Shown piece by piece: positions 62,385-64,000 of a stretch of DNA of 64,000 bases. Within the stretch, counting starts at the first letter, position 1. Each line of letters opens with the position of its first letter. Origin of the DNA: QWQI01 sp964608915 (GTDB lineage: Bacteria > Planctomycetota > Planctomycetia > Isosphaerales > Isosphaeraceae); assembly GCA_964608915.1 (NCBI GenBank), contig CAZSQA010000017.1:57980-121979 (forward strand), read 5' to 3'. Position numbers and translations under genes: made by a program. The notes under the pieces are model-generated. The model searched no databases and was not told the DNA's origin. It saw only the letters and a program-made list of their open reading frames with translations.

Positions 62385-63044
62385 ATGCGATCGATCGCGA
62401 TCGTCCTTACCATCTTTCTGGCCAGCAACCTGCCAGAATCGCACGCGATCGAGTTTTATCCGATCTCAACGCCTGACTCGACTTACGTCGACGGCACCAC
62501 GCTGATGTCGCTGACTTCCTACAGCAACGGAACGCCGCTCGACAAGCTCGTCCAGGGCTCGCAAACGGTTTCGTTCAGCTCGATTCTTGTCAAATCCAAC
62601 GTCGAGCCTGGAAACTGGGACACCTGGGGCACCCCTCCAGCGACCGAATCCTCCAATCCCGAAATCCTCATACACGAAAACATGTCAGCCCTGGAGCTTT
62701 CTCTGTCGCTGGCATCGAAAACCTTCGGCTTCGAACTCCAGGGCGCGGATTTCACTCAGGCCAATTTTCTCGTGACTTTTTACCAGGATACCAACGTCGT
62801 CGGTACCCTCGAACAGACCGTCGATGGGAACTCGGGAGCCCTGCTCTTCGCCGGTTATACGTTGAACCAGTCCTTCACGCGGGTCGTGATCGAAAACCCC
62901 AGCGCAAATTCAGGCGGCTGGGCCATCGAGAACATCCGCTATGCGACGACCGCCGTTCCCGAACCTTCGACGTATCTCCTGGGCGCGATCGCCACGATCG
63001 CTTGCGGTGCCATCGCACGCCGCAAGCGTGCGAAGACCGCCTGA
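62385..63044 (+). CDS. PEP-CTERM secreted protein
   Basis: 219 residues from ATG 62385, with AAGGAAAGAG just upstream. A signal peptide (SIAIVLTIFLASNLPESHA) is followed by a beta-rich domain of about 160 residues (FGFELQGADF, TFYQDTNVVGTLEQTV, RVVIENPSANSGGWAIENIRY), similar to secreted beta-sandwich domains found in other PEP-CTERM proteins. It ends with the sorting tag VPEPSTYLLGAIATIAC and RRKR. It depends on an exosortase encoded elsewhere. The role is not known. Confidence 0.85.
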   Translation: MRSIAIVLTIFLASNLPESHAIEFYPISTPDSTYVDGTTLMSLTSYSNGTPLDKLVQGSQTVSFSSILVKSNVEPGNWDTWGTPPATESSNPEILIHENMSALELSLSLASKTFGFELQGADFTQANFLVTFYQDTNVVGTLEQTVDGNSGALLFAGYTLNQSFTRVVIENPSANSGGWAIENIRYATTAVPEPSTYLLGAIATIACGAIARRKRAKTA

Positions 63045-63333
63045 GCTTGGAGCGGACGCTTCCCCCCCCTTCGCCGACACCGTGCCGGATTCGATGCGAA
63101 TTTCGTGAACTTTCAGGAATTCGGTCGGAGAGGGGTCAGGTTCTGAAAACCGCAGGGGCACGCGGCGTCGCCCACAATCAGGTTTCGCTTTATAAGCACA
63201 CCGCGAATCCGCTCAGGCCGGACGCTCGACTGCCCCTTCCACTGACGCCTGGCTAGAATACGGTGAAGCGAGGCGATCGCCGGCTCGGCGAAAGTGCCTT
63301 CATCCCGAGAGATTTCGACGTCAGGGGCAGTCC
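63045..63333. other. Intergenic region with possible REP-type repeat remnant
   Basis: 289 bp without a supported gene. At about 63127-63160 the phrase GGGGTCAGGTTCTGAAAA occurs, which resembles a short sequence commonly repeated near REP-associated transposases in other genomes. Only one copy was noticed. Confidence 0.3.
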
Positions 63334-63900
63334 ATGCGTACCATTTTCCTGGTCGGTCGATTTTGCCTCTTCGCATGCTTTTGCGTTGCACCGGCCATGA
63401 TCCGCACTGGTGCCGCAGTCGAGCCGACGGAATCATCGCCTTCACGCTGGATCGGCATGAAGGCGCCGGAGTTTCGTCTGTCCGGTACCGACGGTACGAC
63501 GCACAGTCTCGATTCGCTCGTCTCTCGTGGCCAGCTGATCGTTCTCTGGTTTCCCAAGGCCTATACGGGCAATGTGGAACGGATGCTGAAATCGGCGGAT
63601 CAAGCCCGTGGAGAACTCGACTCACATGGCATCAGCCTGTTCGCCGCATCCTGCGACAAGCCGAAATACCTGACACCTTACGTTCGCGATCTTGGCCTGG
63701 GGTTCACGATTCTGGCGGACCCGACACGCACGACAGCGATTCGCTGGGGTGCCGTGGGGGCAGGCAGGGAAATCCCCCATCGCTGGGCTTATTTCGTCGG
63801 ACGCGATGGCCGGATCGCCGCGATCCGGACCGATCTTGACTCCGCAAACACCGGTTCCAAACTCATCGCTCAGGCTCGCGAACTCGGATGGCTTGACTGA
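63334..63900 (+). CDS. Secreted redoxin-like protein lacking the peroxidatic cysteine
   Basis: A protein of 188 residues. An N-terminal signal peptide (FLVGRFCLFACFCVAPAM) is followed by a peroxiredoxin fold: GMKAPEFRLSGTDG, LIVLWFPKAYTGN, LFAASCDKPKYLTPYV, FTILADPTRTTAIRWGAVG, RWAYFVGRDGRIAAI. In active peroxiredoxins of this subgroup the motif is like FPKADTPGCT; here the Cys is replaced (FPKAYTGNVE). A single remaining Cys occurs in AASCDK. Thus it is probably not a standard peroxidase. It is exported, and no neighbour explains it. Confidence 0.75.
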   Translation: MRTIFLVGRFCLFACFCVAPAMIRTGAAVEPTESSPSRWIGMKAPEFRLSGTDGTTHSLDSLVSRGQLIVLWFPKAYTGNVERMLKSADQARGELDSHGISLFAASCDKPKYLTPYVRDLGLGFTILADPTRTTAIRWGAVGAGREIPHRWAYFVGRDGRIAAIRTDLDSANTGSKLIAQARELGWLD

Positions 63901-64000
63901 ACATCAGACGACACATCGAGTTGCGTACGAACCTTGCGGGATCGCCATCAACTTTCGGCCCGCGAATGCCTCGAATCATCGAGATTTCGAGACATTTCAT

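Noticed and set aside
1..64000. tRNA genes, CRISPR arrays, transposases, prophage genes
   Set aside because: None was recognised on reading; a tRNA or repeat search program was not available, so a missed short RNA gene cannot be excluded.

Overview
The window looks like chromosomal DNA of a planctomycete, judged from family content seen by eye. It has two sets of the planctomycete-specific cytochrome (PSCyt)/DUF1549/DUF1553 plus DUF1501 genes, a sulfatase remnant, a YHYH-domain protein, two PEP-CTERM secreted proteins, a very large repetitive surface protein with an N-terminal LEERLLL motif, and a PmoA/DUF6807 secreted protein. Lipid A genes (lpxC, an lpxA homologue, an OmpH/Skp-like chaperone) and a tripartite RND efflux system point to a Gram-negative-type envelope. 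Codon and base use look even throughout. I saw no insertion sequence, prophage, CRISPR array or tRNA gene. The genus cannot be fixed from the sequence alone.

Layout. 1-4.6 kb (+): sulfatase C-terminus, secreted carbohydrate-binding-like protein, SHD1-YHYH-PEBP fusion, and a metallophosphoesterase cut off from its signal sequence by an in-frame TAG. 4.8-12.8 kb (-): RND efflux set (outer-membrane lipoprotein, inner-membrane pump, His-rich adaptor, small secreted protein). 13.3-17.9 kb: dabB-dabA inorganic-carbon uptake operon with a divergent LysR regulator. 18-26.4 kb: E2-like acyltransferase, ComB-like phosphatase, glycyl-tRNA synthetase, a TIM-barrel isomerase-like protein, two membrane proteins, a Tat-type serine hydrolase and its translationally coupled partner. 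26.6-28.6 kb (-): dnaX preceded by the SRP RNA. 28.7-32.5 kb: M16 protease and a PEP-CTERM metalloprotease-like protein, convergent. 32.6-41.1 kb: two divergent, mirror-image PSCyt/DUF1549/DUF1553 + DUF1501 pairs.

41.2-48.8 kb: a hypothetical protein, a redoxin-like/2OG-Fe(II) dioxygenase fusion, pdxJ, dapA, class I fumarase, beta carbonic anhydrase, mtnA and a His-rich small protein. 48.9-50.3 kb: alanine dehydrogenase and a small conserved-looking protein. 50.5-54.5 kb (-): an envelope cluster with an OmpH/Skp-like chaperone, lpxC, an lpxA homologue and a Gfo/Idh/MocA oxidoreductase overlapping it by 4 bp. 54.9-61.3 kb: PmoA-family protein and a 1,695-residue repeat surface protein. 61.6-63.9 kb: acpS, a second PEP-CTERM protein and a cysteine-poor redoxin-like protein.

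How the genes fit together: dabAB and the carbonic anhydrase both act on the CO2/bicarbonate pool. The lpx genes and OmpH build the outer membrane, through which the RND system exports. PdxJ, DapA, fumarase, alanine dehydrogenase, MtnA, GlyRS, DnaX and AcpS are housekeeping. No wholly novel multi-gene system stands out. The best leads are the TAG-interrupted phosphoesterase, the LpxA homologue without the usual catalytic His motif next to a GnnA-like gene, the Dab system in a probable heterotroph, the cysteine-less redoxin domains, and the 11-repeat surface protein.
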